Shown here: one piece after another, positions 44,458-53,126 of the stretch
Layout of the letters: each line of letters starts with the position of its first letter
Numbering within the stretch: the stretch's first letter is position 1
Assembly (NCBI GenBank): GCA_963737225.1
Contig: CAVTSA010000009.1
Location: forward strand, 127,635 to 191,634
DNA from: CAVTSA01 sp963737225
Lineage (GTDB): Bacteria; Chloroflexota; Dormibacteria; Dormibacterales; Dormibacteraceae
Direction of reading: 5' to 3'
Length of the DNA stretch: 64,000 bases
The notes under the pieces: model-generated
Told to the model about the DNA's origin: nothing
The model's database searches: none
The model's input: only the letters and a program-made list of their open reading frames with translations
Program-made: the position numbers and the translations under genes

Positions 44458-45006
44458 TTACGCTTCGAGAAGCCGGCCGCTCTTTGACAGACCGGGATCG
44501 GTGCACGAAGAAAGGTCGAAACAGCACGGTCGCCGTTTTCCTCCGTCCATCTTGGAGATCGTCACCTCGACCCGTCGCCGGCGCGTGCCGGGATTCCGGG
44601 TCGCGTTCACCCAGCGAACCCATTCCCAACGTGCCATCGGCGTGATCTCTCGCCACAGATCCTGGATACGCTGAGGAGCCGCTGCCAGAGCCGCCTCGAG
44701 ATCCTGAGGCAGGTTCGGCTCCGGCCATTCTTTCGTTGGTTGGATGTCGATCGTAGCGGTGTCGCCCGGGCCGACGGCGGCGGCTTGTTGAAGGTGGTTG
44801 TCAATCCTCATCCAGTGGCCCGAGGAGCCGTCCGGTTCGAGCACAGTCTGGAATTCATGCCCGTTGAACGTGCCTTCTACGGCAACCTGTCCGCGGGAGG
44901 GCAGCTGCCGGCTCGCGTCATCCGGGAGCCGCAATATGGTCGAAGTGTCGATCGTGTACAGCGTCGCGACGAAACGAATTGTCGACAGCGCTGCTCCTCG
45001 GGCCAC
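44458..45006 (-). CDS. DUF1905/YdeI-type protein
   Basis: A 182-residue protein. Residues about 8-90 form a DUF1905 barrel (TLYTIDTSTILRLPDDASRQLPSRGQVAVEGTFNG, and the DTATIDIQPTKEWPEPNLPQD end). Residues about 95-160 resemble the YdeI/OmpD-associated helical part (LWREITPMARWEWVRWVNATRNPGTRRRRV). This two-domain layout is common in Gram-positive bacteria. The function is unknown. ATG 45006. Confidence 0.85.
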   Translation of the reverse strand: MARGAALSTIRFVATLYTIDTSTILRLPDDASRQLPSRGQVAVEGTFNGHEFQTVLEPDGSSGHWMRIDNHLQQAAAVGPGDTATIDIQPTKEWPEPNLPQDLEAALAAAPQRIQDLWREITPMARWEWVRWVNATRNPGTRRRRVEVTISKMDGGKRRPCCFDLSSCTDPGLSKSGRLLEA

Positions 45007-45122
45007 GTAACAATGCTACCAGCAGCACGCCGGCGACCAATGACAGGGTAGGGTGGCATTCGAGAGCGGGCAGCTGCCGTCGTTTGCGGCGCTCTCCTCG
45101 GCGACCAGCCCCCAATTGGAGC

Positions 45123-45650
45123 TCAGGCCGCCCTCCGCCTGCGGGCCCAGAGGCCGAGCGCGACGAGTGCAGCCGCGGCCACGACGGCGGCGCCGATCGG
45201 GCCGAACGGTGCGAACGGCGGGCTCATGACCGCGGACTGGCTGACGGCGCCGGTGCCGGGTAAGGCCGGGGTCACCGTCAGCGAGGCCGCCACTCCGAGG
45301 TTCCCGCCCCCGCATCGGCCGGTGATCGTGTAGGTCCCGGGTGTGACACCCGCCAGGATCGTCGCGACCACGCTGAAGGCTCCGGAGGAGTCAGCGGTGG
45401 TCTCGACGTCCGAACCCTGGAAGCTGCCCTGACCGGCGAACGCACCCGAGATCAGCGTCACCGTTCCGGGGAGCTCGCAGCCGGGTTGTCCTCCGGGCGC
45501 CAGCACATTGCCACTGACCGTCACCGAGCCGCCCACCGCGACGGTCGATGAGGACACGTTGATGCTCGCGGCGCTGGCGGTGACCACCGCGAAGAGCGTG
45601 CCGGCCAGGCCCAGGACGAAGCCCACTACCAGGACTCGCATGCGCATCAC
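45123..45650 (-). CDS. Cell-wall anchored surface protein with LPXTG-type signal
   Basis: A 175-residue exported protein. An N-terminal signal peptide (RMRVLVVGFVLGLAGTLFAV, cleavage after ASA) is followed by an Ig-like beta domain (about 30-130), then LPGTG at about residue 132, a hydrophobic helix (PIGAAVVAAAALVALGLW) and RRRR. This is the arrangement sorted by sortases; no sortase gene is seen here. The start codons are ATG 45650 or 45647. Confidence 0.85.
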   Translation of the reverse strand: MMRMRVLVVGFVLGLAGTLFAVVTASAASINVSSSTVAVGGSVTVSGNVLAPGGQPGCELPGTVTLISGAFAGQGSFQGSDVETTADSSGAFSVVATILAGVTPGTYTITGRCGGGNLGVAASLTVTPALPGTGAVSQSAVMSPPFAPFGPIGAAVVAAAALVALGLWARRRRAA

Positions 45651-46018
45651 ACACCTGCTCCCCGGGCCACGCGGATCAGCCCGGGTTCCCTCGAGGGCCG
45701 GGGATCACATCTGGACACTGGTTCCCGGCGTCGTGTGGATCTCATGCGCAAATCCTGCGGCGGGCCGGGGGTCGTGGCATCGGGGAAATCCCTAGCTTTG
45801 TGCGCGCCGCGCGTTCAGGATCCTGGCGGGCGTGCGGGTGACGCCTGAGCCTGGACAATGCCGATGGCCCGACGACGGGTCGGAGAGACGGTGGGAGCGG
45901 CTGATGCCGGGATTCAGTGGACGAGAGGTGCTGGGGTTTTCTCGTGAACCCCTCTCGAGCGAAATGCGTGTGATCTCAAAAACCTGGGGAAAGCTCTGAT
46001 GCCGCATCTGTCGGGACC
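45651..46018. other. Intergenic region, no gene seen
   Basis: A 368-base gap between the divergent surface protein and ketopantoate reductase genes, so it must hold both promoters. I can point only to a partial palindrome GGGGAAATCCC at 45783-45793, of the same form as one at 37264-37275. No RNA element was recognised. Confidence 0.4.
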
Positions 46019-46990
46019 GTGCCACACTCGGCGGCCGTGAGAGTACTGGTCCTCGGTGCAGGCGCGATCGGCGGTTACTACGGCGGTCGCCTGCTCGCGG
46101 CAGGTCGCGACGTCACGTTCCTCGTACGCCCCGCTCGTCAGGTCGAGCTGGCCACGATCGGGCTGCAAATACGGAGTCAGAAGGGCGAAGTCGACCTGCC
46201 GAATCCGCCCGTGGTTACGGCGGCCGGCGTCGTAGGCCCGTACGAGCTGATTCTCCTGGCGTGTAAGGGTTATGACCTGGTGGGTGCGCTCGATGCGATC
46301 GCGCCCGCCGTCGGGGATAACACCCTGATCCTGCCCCTGCTCAACGGCATGCGCCACGTCGACGTGCTTGTCGAGCGCTTCGGCCGGCGGAAGGTTCTGG
46401 GTGGGCACTGCATGATCTCCGCGACACTCGACCCGGCAGGACGCGTCCTTCACCTACCCGGCCTCGGAGCTCGCGACCTCCTCGGATTCGGCGAGCTCGA
46501 CGGTGGGATCACACCGCGGGTCGAGGCGGTCAACGACGAGCTCGCAGGCGCCGGGTTCCAGCTCAGGGCCAGCGAGGATGAGCTCCAGGAGATGTGGGAG
46601 AAGTGGGTGGGCCTTGCGGTCGGGGCAGGCATGACTTGCCTGATGCGCGGCGCCATGGGCGACGTTGTGGAGGCCGGAGGAGCCGACCTGACTCTGACAC
46701 TGCTAGCCGAGACGTTGGCGATCGCTGCCGCATCCGGTCATGCGCCCCGGCGAGAGTTTGTGGCGGACATGGAGCCTCGATACACGGAGCAGGGATCGCA
46801 TCTCACATCCTCACTCCTTCGTGACCTGGAGCATGGAAAACGGGTGGAGACGGACGAGATCCTCGGCGATCTGCTGAGGCGCGCGCCGGAGCCGCAAGCT
46901 CGCTCCCTCCTCCGCATCGCGTATGTCCACCTCAAGACGTACGAGGCGCGACGGGCGCGCGAACGTTCGACTACCCCCGTCCCGTCTTGA
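46019..46990 (+). CDS. 2-dehydropantoate 2-reductase (ketopantoate reductase) family protein
   Basis: A 323-residue NADPH-dependent reductase. The N-terminal LVLGAGAIGGYYGGRLLAAGRDVTFLVRP is the dinucleotide motif; LLACKGYDL and LLNGMRHVDVLVERFG follow, with the C-terminal helical domain including EKWVGLAVGAGMTCLMRG, where the catalytic Lys belongs. It may act in pantothenate/CoA synthesis or on another 2-keto acid. GTG starts at 46019 and 46037 are both possible. The gene begins the accessory region. Confidence 0.88.
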   Translation: MPHSAAVRVLVLGAGAIGGYYGGRLLAAGRDVTFLVRPARQVELATIGLQIRSQKGEVDLPNPPVVTAAGVVGPYELILLACKGYDLVGALDAIAPAVGDNTLILPLLNGMRHVDVLVERFGRRKVLGGHCMISATLDPAGRVLHLPGLGARDLLGFGELDGGITPRVEAVNDELAGAGFQLRASEDELQEMWEKWVGLAVGAGMTCLMRGAMGDVVEAGGADLTLTLLAETLAIAAASGHAPRREFVADMEPRYTEQGSHLTSSLLRDLEHGKRVETDEILGDLLRRAPEPQARSLLRIAYVHLKTYEARRARERSTTPVPS

Positions 46991-47133
46991 ACAGCAGGCC
47001 ACGCGCCGGTCACCCTTCTCGACCGTGCCACGCAGCAGCTCCTACTGAGTCGACCTGGAGCGACAGATCTCGCCATCCGATTCGGTCCGCAGCCGTGGCA
47101 CTCGCGACCAGTCTCCGCACAGGACAAAGCAGC

Positions 47134-48171
47134 ATGGATAGTGTTGCGATGAACTCGAACCTCAAACAGGTCATGTGGGGGGACGTCGACTGGGCAGTGA
47201 TTCGGCGCATCACGGTGGTGCCGTTCGGTGATGATGTCGCTGGTTGGGTGTTGCCCCTGATCGGGGGCAGGCCGACGCTCCCCTCGGGAGCCATCCGGCC
47301 CGGTCAGGAACCGGGTAGCGCACTGCTCGACTTGCTGCTCATGACGGCCGGCTACCGACTGCAGGAGTGGTACCCCTTCGCAGCTGGCGGCGACCACGTG
47401 GTGGTGTGGAGCCGCGGAAGAAAGTATGGCGGGAACCGCCCGCACACCGATGTTGCGTGGTGGAGCGGGCCCGCCGAGGACGGCGTCGAGACTCTGATCA
47501 CCCAGGGCGATGAGGAATGGGGTGCGCTTCTCCATCTGGCCGACGAACGGCGGCGCGACCAGTCGGACGATGAGTTCTACACCTCAAGAGCTTGGGTGCT
47601 GGAGCCACTCTATCTTTTGGGCACGACTCCCCAGGAGGGTTCCGGGTTCCGAGGCTCGGACCAGGATTGGTACGACACGAGGTCCATCCTCTGTGATGCC
47701 ATTCCCGGCGACGGCTCGGTACTCGACGTGGGCTGCGCGAATGGCCATTTGATGGAGTGCCTCGCCACCTGGTGTGCCGAACGCGGGATGAACATCGAGC
47801 CATACGGCGTCGACATCTCGGAGAGGCTCGTTGCAGAAGCGCGGCGTCGCCTGCCCGAGTGGGCCTGTCGGATTTGGGTGGGGAACGCCATCGACTGGGT
47901 CCCGCCCCAGGGTCAACGCTTCGACGTGGTGCACATCCTGCTCGACTGCGTTCCCTTGCACGCGCGTGGTGCTTTGGTGGAGCACCATCTCGACAGAGTC
48001 GTGGCCGATGGCGGCCGGCTCCTCGTCAGCCACTATCTGGACCGGCCGGCGACGATCCTGACGGAATTAGGGTTCCAGATCTCAGGCGAGACCCGTGCAG
48101 GGATCAGGTCGGACGGCCGGGTCGAGGCCCCGAGTGCATGGATCGAAAAGACGGATCGTGTGACGTATTGA
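47134..48171 (+). CDS. Nudix-like domain fused to a class I SAM methyltransferase
   Basis: About 345 residues. Residues about 15-150 have a Nudix-fold look (RRITVVPFGDDVAGWVLPL, then GAIRPGQEPGSALLDLLLMTAGY), but the REUXEE box positions hold DLLLMT instead of REU-EE, so hydrolase chemistry is not expected. Residues about 165-345 are a class I methyltransferase: VLDVGCANGHLMECLATW (SAM-binding), PYGVDISERLVAEARRRLP, FDVVHILLDCVPL, LLVSHYLDRP. The substrate is unknown. ATG 47134 or 47149 are likely starts. Its stop overlaps the following nucleotidyltransferase gene. Confidence 0.78.
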   Translation: MDSVAMNSNLKQVMWGDVDWAVIRRITVVPFGDDVAGWVLPLIGGRPTLPSGAIRPGQEPGSALLDLLLMTAGYRLQEWYPFAAGGDHVVVWSRGRKYGGNRPHTDVAWWSGPAEDGVETLITQGDEEWGALLHLADERRRDQSDDEFYTSRAWVLEPLYLLGTTPQEGSGFRGSDQDWYDTRSILCDAIPGDGSVLDVGCANGHLMECLATWCAERGMNIEPYGVDISERLVAEARRRLPEWACRIWVGNAIDWVPPQGQRFDVVHILLDCVPLHARGALVEHHLDRVVADGGRLLVSHYLDRPATILTELGFQISGETRAGIRSDGRVEAPSAWIEKTDRVTY

Positions 48172-48883
48172 ACTCGCGGACCCCCGAACGGAAGCGCCCG
48201 GACCTGCCTCCACCGGTCGAAGGGCTGCTTCGAACGATGGCTGAGCAGGGTGCGATCGAAGCCGCGACTCTGACCGGCTCGCTTACGACCGGCTTTGCGA
48301 CGCCCGGCTCGGACATCGACCTGTTCGTCTACGTTCGCGATGAAACGGCACTCGATTCGACCAGAGTGCAGCTGGCAAAGAGACACGCCGATGAGAGGAG
48401 CCTCGTCGTGATCGGGCAACCGGGCATTCCCAATAACGACATCTGGAGGCTCGAAGGCGCTGGCTGGGTCGACATCACATGGTGGACCTGCCAGTGGGCT
48501 CGCGATGAGCTCGATCGGCGCCTGGTCGAGTGTTTGGCGCAGGCCGGCTACACGACTTGCTTCTGGCGCTCCATTCGGGACGGGATTCCGCTGTTTGAAC
48601 GTAGCGAGTGGCACCGGGACCTGCAGGCGCGGGCACGAGCGCCCTATCCGGAGGCCCTTCGGAGCCGAATTGTCGATCTTAACGGCGCGCTGCTGGGGGA
48701 GGAGAACCCCTTCTCCCCACGGGCTCGGGCGATGACGTTCGAATCGTGCTGCTTCGGCTCCTCACCCTGGTCTACTACGCCCTTCGCGATGAGTGCGGCT
48801 GCACAGCCTTCCGGCGCCAGGCGCGCAACATAGACCACCACATCCCGCAGGTCGACGCGCTCGGAGAGTTCATGGCCTCCTGA
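48138..48883 (+). pseudogene. Small nucleotidyltransferase, frameshifted
   Basis: The first part is a MNT-type nucleotidyltransferase: TLTGSLTTGFATPGSDIDLFVYV has the GSxxxG and DxD of the family. Near 48724-48730 the frame breaks at CGGG. Adding one G restores a continuous protein (LLRLLTLVYYALRDE) that stops at 48881-48883. As given, the frame ends in unrelated residues at 48833. ATG 48138 overlaps the preceding gene by 34 bases; a TTG at 48168 would form a TTGA overlap. The missing base may be an assembly error or a true mutation. Confidence 0.75.
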
Positions 48884-49033
48884 AGGGACGCAGCATTTTA
48901 GATTGAGCACGCTAGAGCTCATGTCCACCATGGCAGCAACTGCAGAAAAGATGAATGGTCTGACCCGAACACCGTGATGCGGCGCGATCGCCATACGAAC
49001 ATGCGTTTCCTTCCTACCTGAATCAAATGCGAA

Positions 49034-49318
49034 ATGCGGTTCGGGGAAAAGGATTCGGTGGCGACGCAGCACCGAACGGCGGCCTGGCTCGCGAGCTACT
49101 TCGACCTGATCTTCGCCGGCAACCGGGTCCTGCATCCGGGCGAGAAGAGGCTGATCGCGTTCGCTGAGCGCGAGTGTGCATGCCTCCCGGAGGCGCTGGG
49201 CGCTGATGTGCGTGCGCTCGTCAAGGAGGCGGGGGGCCGCAGTGGCGATCTGATCGGAGTGGCTGAGGGGATGCTGGACCGCCTCCGCGCTTCCGGCCTG
49301 GAGGACACGAGGAATTGA
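49034..49318 (+). CDS. Hypothetical protein, possibly a detached nucleotidyltransferase C-terminal domain
   Basis: A 94-residue helical protein starting at ATG 49034. The pattern TAAWLASYFDLIFAGNRVLHPGEKRLIAFAER recalls the helical part that follows small nucleotidyltransferase domains, which suggests a fragment of a second such gene. The 150 bases before it hold no recognisable N-terminal domain. It may be a remnant or a free-standing protein. Not certain. Confidence 0.5.
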   Translation: MRFGEKDSVATQHRTAAWLASYFDLIFAGNRVLHPGEKRLIAFAERECACLPEALGADVRALVKEAGGRSGDLIGVAEGMLDRLRASGLEDTRN

Positions 49319-49833
49319 GGTGGAGGGCGGGTGCCGGATGCCACGGCGAAGGTGATCCTTGGGACCGTGCTGTGGTACGTGGACTCGAGAGAGGCGATGT
49401 GCACCCGTGAGAGTGGAAGACGGGAGGACGACATGGCCGACGCGGAGCACGTGACCGACGGCGAGCGCCTCGACGGGAGGCGCTCAAGCAGATCCGGGGC
49501 GTCACGATCGACGAGGGGTCCATCCGAGCCCATGTGATGCGACCCGCGAACGTCCTCGGCGTCACCTCCGACCGGGTCTCGACGCCGAGCGCCCGCCGAC
49601 CCCCACCCGGCATGTGGAGGGTGAGGGGCCGCAGGAGTTCCTCGGCTTCGTCGGTGGTGCTCGTCAACTCCCCTATCGGCTCGGCGGCCCAGTCCCTCTT
49701 CACGATCGTCTACGACGCGTTCCAGGACAACATCGTCGCGAGGCGACCGCCACCCCGCCAGGCTTGCGATGCCCCCCAGGATCGTGGGACACGGCGGGGG
49801 TCGCAAGTTCGGCGGCACAGCTGGGACCGTGAA
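49319..49833. other. Region without a convincing gene
   Basis: The 515 bases have open frames but none with domain-like sequence. A short plus-strand stretch around 49432-49545 (MADAEHVTDGERL, then after a frame change KQIRGVTIDEGSIRAHV) looks like the broken start of a protein of unknown family. Probably decayed DNA. Confidence 0.4.
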
Positions 49834-50220
49834 TCAGGGGCGGTCGTGGAGCGTGACCTGGTAGCCATCGGGGTCGGCGAAGGTGAATGTCCGACCGAAG
49901 GGGCCGTCGATCGGAGCCGAGACGATGGTGTGACCGTCGGCGACGAGAGCATCGTGAATGGCCTGAACGTCTGTGGCATGGAGCCAGATCGCGGCACCGA
50001 TGCCGGGCTGAGCTACGGATGCGAGATCGGTGCCGGGAACGATGTCGCGGAGTGCGAACGCGATCGGCTTCGTCTCGAACACGACGGCGTGCGGAGGTCC
50101 GGCCTGCGAGCGGACGAGACCCAGGTACTTCTCGTAGAAGGCCTGCGAAGCGTCGAGGTCGCGCACTTGGAGCGAGATGAAGTCGGGGCCGGTGGCGGGC
50201 ATGATGCTTCTCCTTTTCAT
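49834..50220 (-). CDS. VOC-family (glyoxalase/bleomycin-resistance-like) protein
   Basis: A 128-residue protein with FISLQVRDLDASQAFYEKYLGL, FALRDIVPGTDLASVAQPGIG and the closing GRTFTFADPDGYQVTLHD strand, typical of VOC proteins. Such proteins often detoxify or bind small molecules. It is divergent from marR at 50267 across a double operator, a standard regulator-target pair. ATG 50220 lies just at the operator; ATG 50202 is an alternative. Confidence 0.9.
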   Translation of the reverse strand: MKRRSIMPATGPDFISLQVRDLDASQAFYEKYLGLVRSQAGPPHAVVFETKPIAFALRDIVPGTDLASVAQPGIGAAIWLHATDVQAIHDALVADGHTIVSAPIDGPFGRTFTFADPDGYQVTLHDRP

Positions 50221-50270
50221 TCATGTCAGGATTCTGACACAGACCAGTATACGTCAGAATGCTGACATGA
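50221..50270. promoter_or_regulatory. Double MarR-type operator between VOC and marR genes
   Basis: Two palindromes of the same form, TGTCAG-GATT-CTGACA (50224-50239) and GTCAG-AATG-CTGAC (50253-50266). Together they form an 18 bp inverted repeat with one mismatch (arms 50221-50238 and 50253-50270). The left copy touches the VOC start and the right copy reaches the marR ATG (50267), so the regulator likely represses both genes. The spacing and position are direct observation; the binding is inferred. Confidence 0.8.
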
Positions 50271-50725
50271 GTCAGGACGGTGTCGGTGTCGACCTGGAGA
50301 CGTCACTGGGCTATCTGCTGAAAGAGGCGTCGAGCGCCCTCCGCACAGCCATGGAGGAGGTGCTGCGGCCGCTCGGGATGAGCGTGACGCACTACTCCTG
50401 CCTCGAGCTGCTGGCTCAACGCCCGGGCTTATCGAACTCGCAGCTTGCGCGCGGCGCGTTCGTGACGCGGCAGTCGATGAACGTGCTGCTCCAGACCCTG
50501 GAACGAGACGGTTACGTGACCAGGCCTGCGCAGGCACCCGTCGGGAAGGTTCTTCCCACGCGGCTCACACCTCGCGGCCGACGGAGCCTCAAGAAGGCGT
50601 CGGCGGCGGTCCGGTCCGTCGAGGTCAGAATGCTGGCCGGCCTGACCGAGACCGAGCAGTCAGCCGCCTTCCGGATCCTGCAGAGCATGATCCATTCCCT
50701 GCGCGAGGGCGACGACGGCGCCTAG
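50267..50725 (+). CDS. MarR-family regulator
   Basis: A 152-residue winged-helix protein: LAQRPGLSNSQLARGAFVTRQSMNVLLQTLERDGYVTR is the recognition region and wing start, between flanking helices. No catalytic function. The ATG 50267 is set by the domain; an upstream frame from 50177 runs through the operator. Probably autoregulated, and controls the divergent VOC gene. Confidence 0.92.
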   Translation: MSQDGVGVDLETSLGYLLKEASSALRTAMEEVLRPLGMSVTHYSCLELLAQRPGLSNSQLARGAFVTRQSMNVLLQTLERDGYVTRPAQAPVGKVLPTRLTPRGRRSLKKASAAVRSVEVRMLAGLTETEQSAAFRILQSMIHSLREGDDGA

Positions 50726-50799
50726 CTCGTTCCCCGGGGAACGCCGCTCCGCCCGCGGAGCGGCGCGCGGTCAAGGCTCGCAGAAGGTGACCTGCGCCC

Positions 50800-50995
50800 T
50801 TGCCGGGACTGGGATGCGTCTTGCTCACTCGTTCGAGTCGCGGACCGTGCGGCTCCAGGATCTGCGCCACGGCTTCGCGAGTCTCCTGCTGGCGGCGGGA
50901 GAAGCATCCAAAGGTGGTCGCTGACCTGCTCGGTCACAGCACGACCAGGCTGACCGCGGATAGCGACACGCACTTGCTCCAATTGACGCCCTACT
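50800..50995 (+). pseudogene. Tyrosine recombinase 3' remnant A
   Basis: The region carries the C-terminal catalytic part of a phage-type integrase: LQDLRHGFASLLLAAG (with the H-x-x-R region), then, after one added base in GGG near 50898, HPKVVADLLGHSTTRLT. The catalytic-Tyr position (DTYTH) reads DSDTH, so the enzyme would be inactive even with the frame repaired. No N-terminal part is present. Homologous remnants lie at about 55555-55698 and 59576-59910. Confidence 0.75.
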
Positions 50996-51032
50996 ACTCG
51001 GCCGCGGTGCCGGCGGCCGCCGGCCGACGGCC

Positions 51033-51659
51033 TCAGCTGTGTATGACTTTGCCGCTGTAGACGACGGTCGAGCCGCGGACCTGCGACGTCTGGCCAAGGT
51101 TAAGATTGGTGCCCGAGACGTGGACTGAGCCGTCAACAGTGCCATCCACCTTCACCACTTGGGCGGGTGAAGCCCAAACCCAGAGATCACCGGTCACATG
51201 GGCCTGCGAGCCTAGCTCAAGGCCGCTCGCCGAGATGCGAGCTTCGCCGGCGACGTTTCCGCCAAGATCCACTGGGCTGGACAGGTTGTACGTGTCGAGA
51301 CCCGTCCCTATCCAGGCGCGGGGCTGCACCTGGAGTATTCCCGTCGACTGGAGGACCCCTCCATCCACCCTCGCGGGGGAACCGATGATGATCGAACTCG
51401 CTCCGTAGGCATGGAGCCACCCCGTCACGTGGCCAGTCACTGTCACCGTGGCGTGGTTCTGCACGCTCAGGTTGCCGTGGATCGTGCCCTGAATCAAACT
51501 CGTCCGGCCGGACACACTGACGTTGCCGTTGCGGGTTTGCGAGGGTGAGATTCCCGCGGTGCCTGGTCTTACCACCAAGATCGCAAGTAAGGCCCCGCCA
51601 ACGGCCAGTATGACCACACCCGCGAGCAGGACGAAAAGACGGCGCCGTGTCTCAATCAT
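51033..51659 (-). CDS. Membrane-anchored polymer-forming (bactofilin-like) protein
   Basis: A 208-residue protein with an N-terminal TM helix (about 7-29) followed by a repetitive right-handed beta-helix-like region with a regular short period (GNVSVSGRTSLIQGTIHGNL, then VTGHVTGWLHAYG, GNVAGEARISASG, VTGDLWVWASP, GTVDGSVHVSG). This resembles polymer-forming cytoskeletal (bactofilin) or similar beta-helix proteins on the outer face. Function not known. ATG 51659. Confidence 0.7.
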   Translation of the reverse strand: MIETRRRLFVLLAGVVILAVGGALLAILVVRPGTAGISPSQTRNGNVSVSGRTSLIQGTIHGNLSVQNHATVTVTGHVTGWLHAYGASSIIIGSPARVDGGVLQSTGILQVQPRAWIGTGLDTYNLSSPVDLGGNVAGEARISASGLELGSQAHVTGDLWVWASPAQVVKVDGTVDGSVHVSGTNLNLGQTSQVRGSTVVYSGKVIHS

Positions 51660-51847
51660 TCAGTCCGTGCCCTCGCCCGGATCCCTGCGCCAGGCAGCCT
51701 AGAAGGGAAGGGAGCCGGTGGGTTCAATTGGGCTCCTCCGTCAACGCGAGCAGCTGATGGCGGGAAAGGTATGGGTCCGGACGCCCAAGTCAATTGGACG
51801 AGCCCACCAGTCACCAGGGGCCCAAAAGGACCTCGTGCCGGCCTTGG

Positions 51848-52030
51848 TCATGCCTCCTGCTCCTCGACGACCCAATCGACGATCTCGTAGTGGTTCTCGC
51901 CGTCGGATGTGAGTCTCTCCGGCAGCGCCTCCAGCAGCGCCTCCTTGATGTCGTTGGCGATCTTGTCATGGCGACCGAACTTGCCGCTGATGCGCATCGC
52001 CTCGGCCTGGACCTTAAAGGTGAATCTCAT
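51848..52030 (-). CDS. Small hypothetical protein
   Basis: A 60-residue protein beginning MRFTFKVQAEAMRIS, with a central helix (DKIANDIKEALLEAL). No family recognised. ATG 52030 is clear. It lies 133 bases downstream of the ParB-like gene on the same strand. The size makes it uncertain, but the sequence looks protein-like. Confidence 0.5.
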   Translation of the reverse strand: MRFTFKVQAEAMRISGKFGRHDKIANDIKEALLEALPERLTSDGENHYEIVDWVVEEQEA

Positions 52031-52163
52031 GGGTCAAGCGAGTCCAAATCCAGCGGGTTCGTGTCGGATCTGCTAAATGTCATTTTTAGCAATCGCTATC
52101 GTTTTGCCTCAAGGTTGCGGACGACGGATAGTTGTATCGAGCCGGTGGTGGGTCCGCCAGCTA

Positions 52164-52595
52164 TCAGCCGACCCGGGTTCGGTCGGTAGGTGGGACGATC
52201 CTACAAGGGATATCAGCATCCTCATCGATCATGTAACTCGCGCAGATGCGGTGATAACCGTCGGCGACCGTGAGTGCGACGTCGTCGGTCAACGATCCAC
52301 ACACGAGCAGCACCGGCGAGAGCTGGTCGCCTTTCTGGACCTTGTCCAGGTCCTGTCTCACTTCGACGTTGTCCTCTGGGAGCAGCGGGAGCCGGCTGGC
52401 TCGGAGCAGGTCCTTCGCCTGCCGGCGCACGACTGGTGATTTGCGAAGCTGTTCGACCAAGGCGCCGGCGTCGCCCGGCGGAAGAAGAAGGCTTAGGTAG
52501 TCCCGGGCGGCCGGGTAGTCGTGGTCGTCCGGCTCCTCCTTCCAATGCTCGCTCGGGAGCTTCTTCGGGTTGGGCGGCTTGCTCGACTTTGGCAT
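52164..52595 (-). CDS. Hypothetical protein with ParB-like nuclease-type segment
   Basis: A 143-residue protein. The C-terminal half (GDQLSPVLLVCG, then ALTVADGYHRICASYMIDEDADIPCRIV) has the VxDGxHRxxA pattern of the ParB N-terminal domain, while the N-terminal half (about 1-60) is basic and Pro-rich with a helix pair. A role in DNA or nucleotide handling is possible but not shown. ATG 52595. Confidence 0.6.
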   Translation of the reverse strand: MPKSSKPPNPKKLPSEHWKEEPDDHDYPAARDYLSLLLPPGDAGALVEQLRKSPVVRRQAKDLLRASRLPLLPEDNVEVRQDLDKVQKGDQLSPVLLVCGSLTDDVALTVADGYHRICASYMIDEDADIPCRIVPPTDRTRVG

Positions 52596-52989
52596 TTGTG
52601 CATGCTCCTTTCGTTCGGGCGGGGAGGACTTGCCTCTGGAGCGCGAATCGAAGTGGATGGCCCAGGGCGGCGGTTACGGGGAGCGACGCGTTCAGGGCCC
52701 GGGGGGAACGGAAGTCAGCGAGTACGCAGCATACACCCAAGTAAAGGGACATGATTGCTATAAGGAGACATGGGTCGCCGGTTGTTCCGTTTCGGGCTGT
52801 GGCTACCGTCGCCGACGCGCCGCCGGGCGGGCAGACGTGCCGAGCAGGGACCGACCGCTTCCCTTTGGCGCGGGCTCGACCCTGGGTGATCCGCCGCGAA
52901 ACTGTTGTCAGCGGGCGTCTGCGCGGGTGCGAGGCCGACCGAACGGCCACCCGGGCGGGAAGCCCGCGAGTGGAATTCGGGGCGGGACC
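52596..52989. other. Region without a convincing gene
   Basis: The 394 bases hold no frame with recognisable domains. The end merges into the tRNA-derived repeat at 52990. Probably spacer DNA of the integrated elements. Confidence 0.4.
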
Positions 52990-53035
52990 GGTGGTGGGCC
53001 CGGTTGGACTGGAACCAACGACCAGAGGAGGATCA
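52990..53035 (-). repeat. tRNA 3'-half attachment-site copy A
   Basis: Read on the minus strand it is TCCTCTGGTCGTTGG-TTCCAGT-CCAAC, then CGGGCCC, A, CCA: the end of the anticodon stem, the T-arm and the acceptor 3' strand of a tRNA with anticodon CAU nearby. It differs from copies B and C in the T-loop (TTCCAGT instead of TTCGAGT) and has a three-base duplication. The 5' half of the tRNA is missing, so this is not a functional gene. Confidence 0.75.
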
Positions 53036-53126
53036 TGGGTGTCTCGCGACGGTTCCGCCCCGCCTTCTCCGGGTGGCGACGCACGCGGAGACGGGAACCC
53101 CGATCGTCTCGCGAAGCCGCCCGCCC

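Noticed and set aside
49221..49703. A minus-strand frame between the nucleotidyltransferase fragments and the VOC gene
   Set aside because: Low-complexity Arg/Pro/Ser sequence without a domain; probably a shadow frame in GC-rich DNA.
51848..52595. A toxin-antitoxin pair made of the 60-residue protein and the ParB-like protein
   Set aside because: Neither shows a toxin or antitoxin family motif, and they are 133 bases apart.
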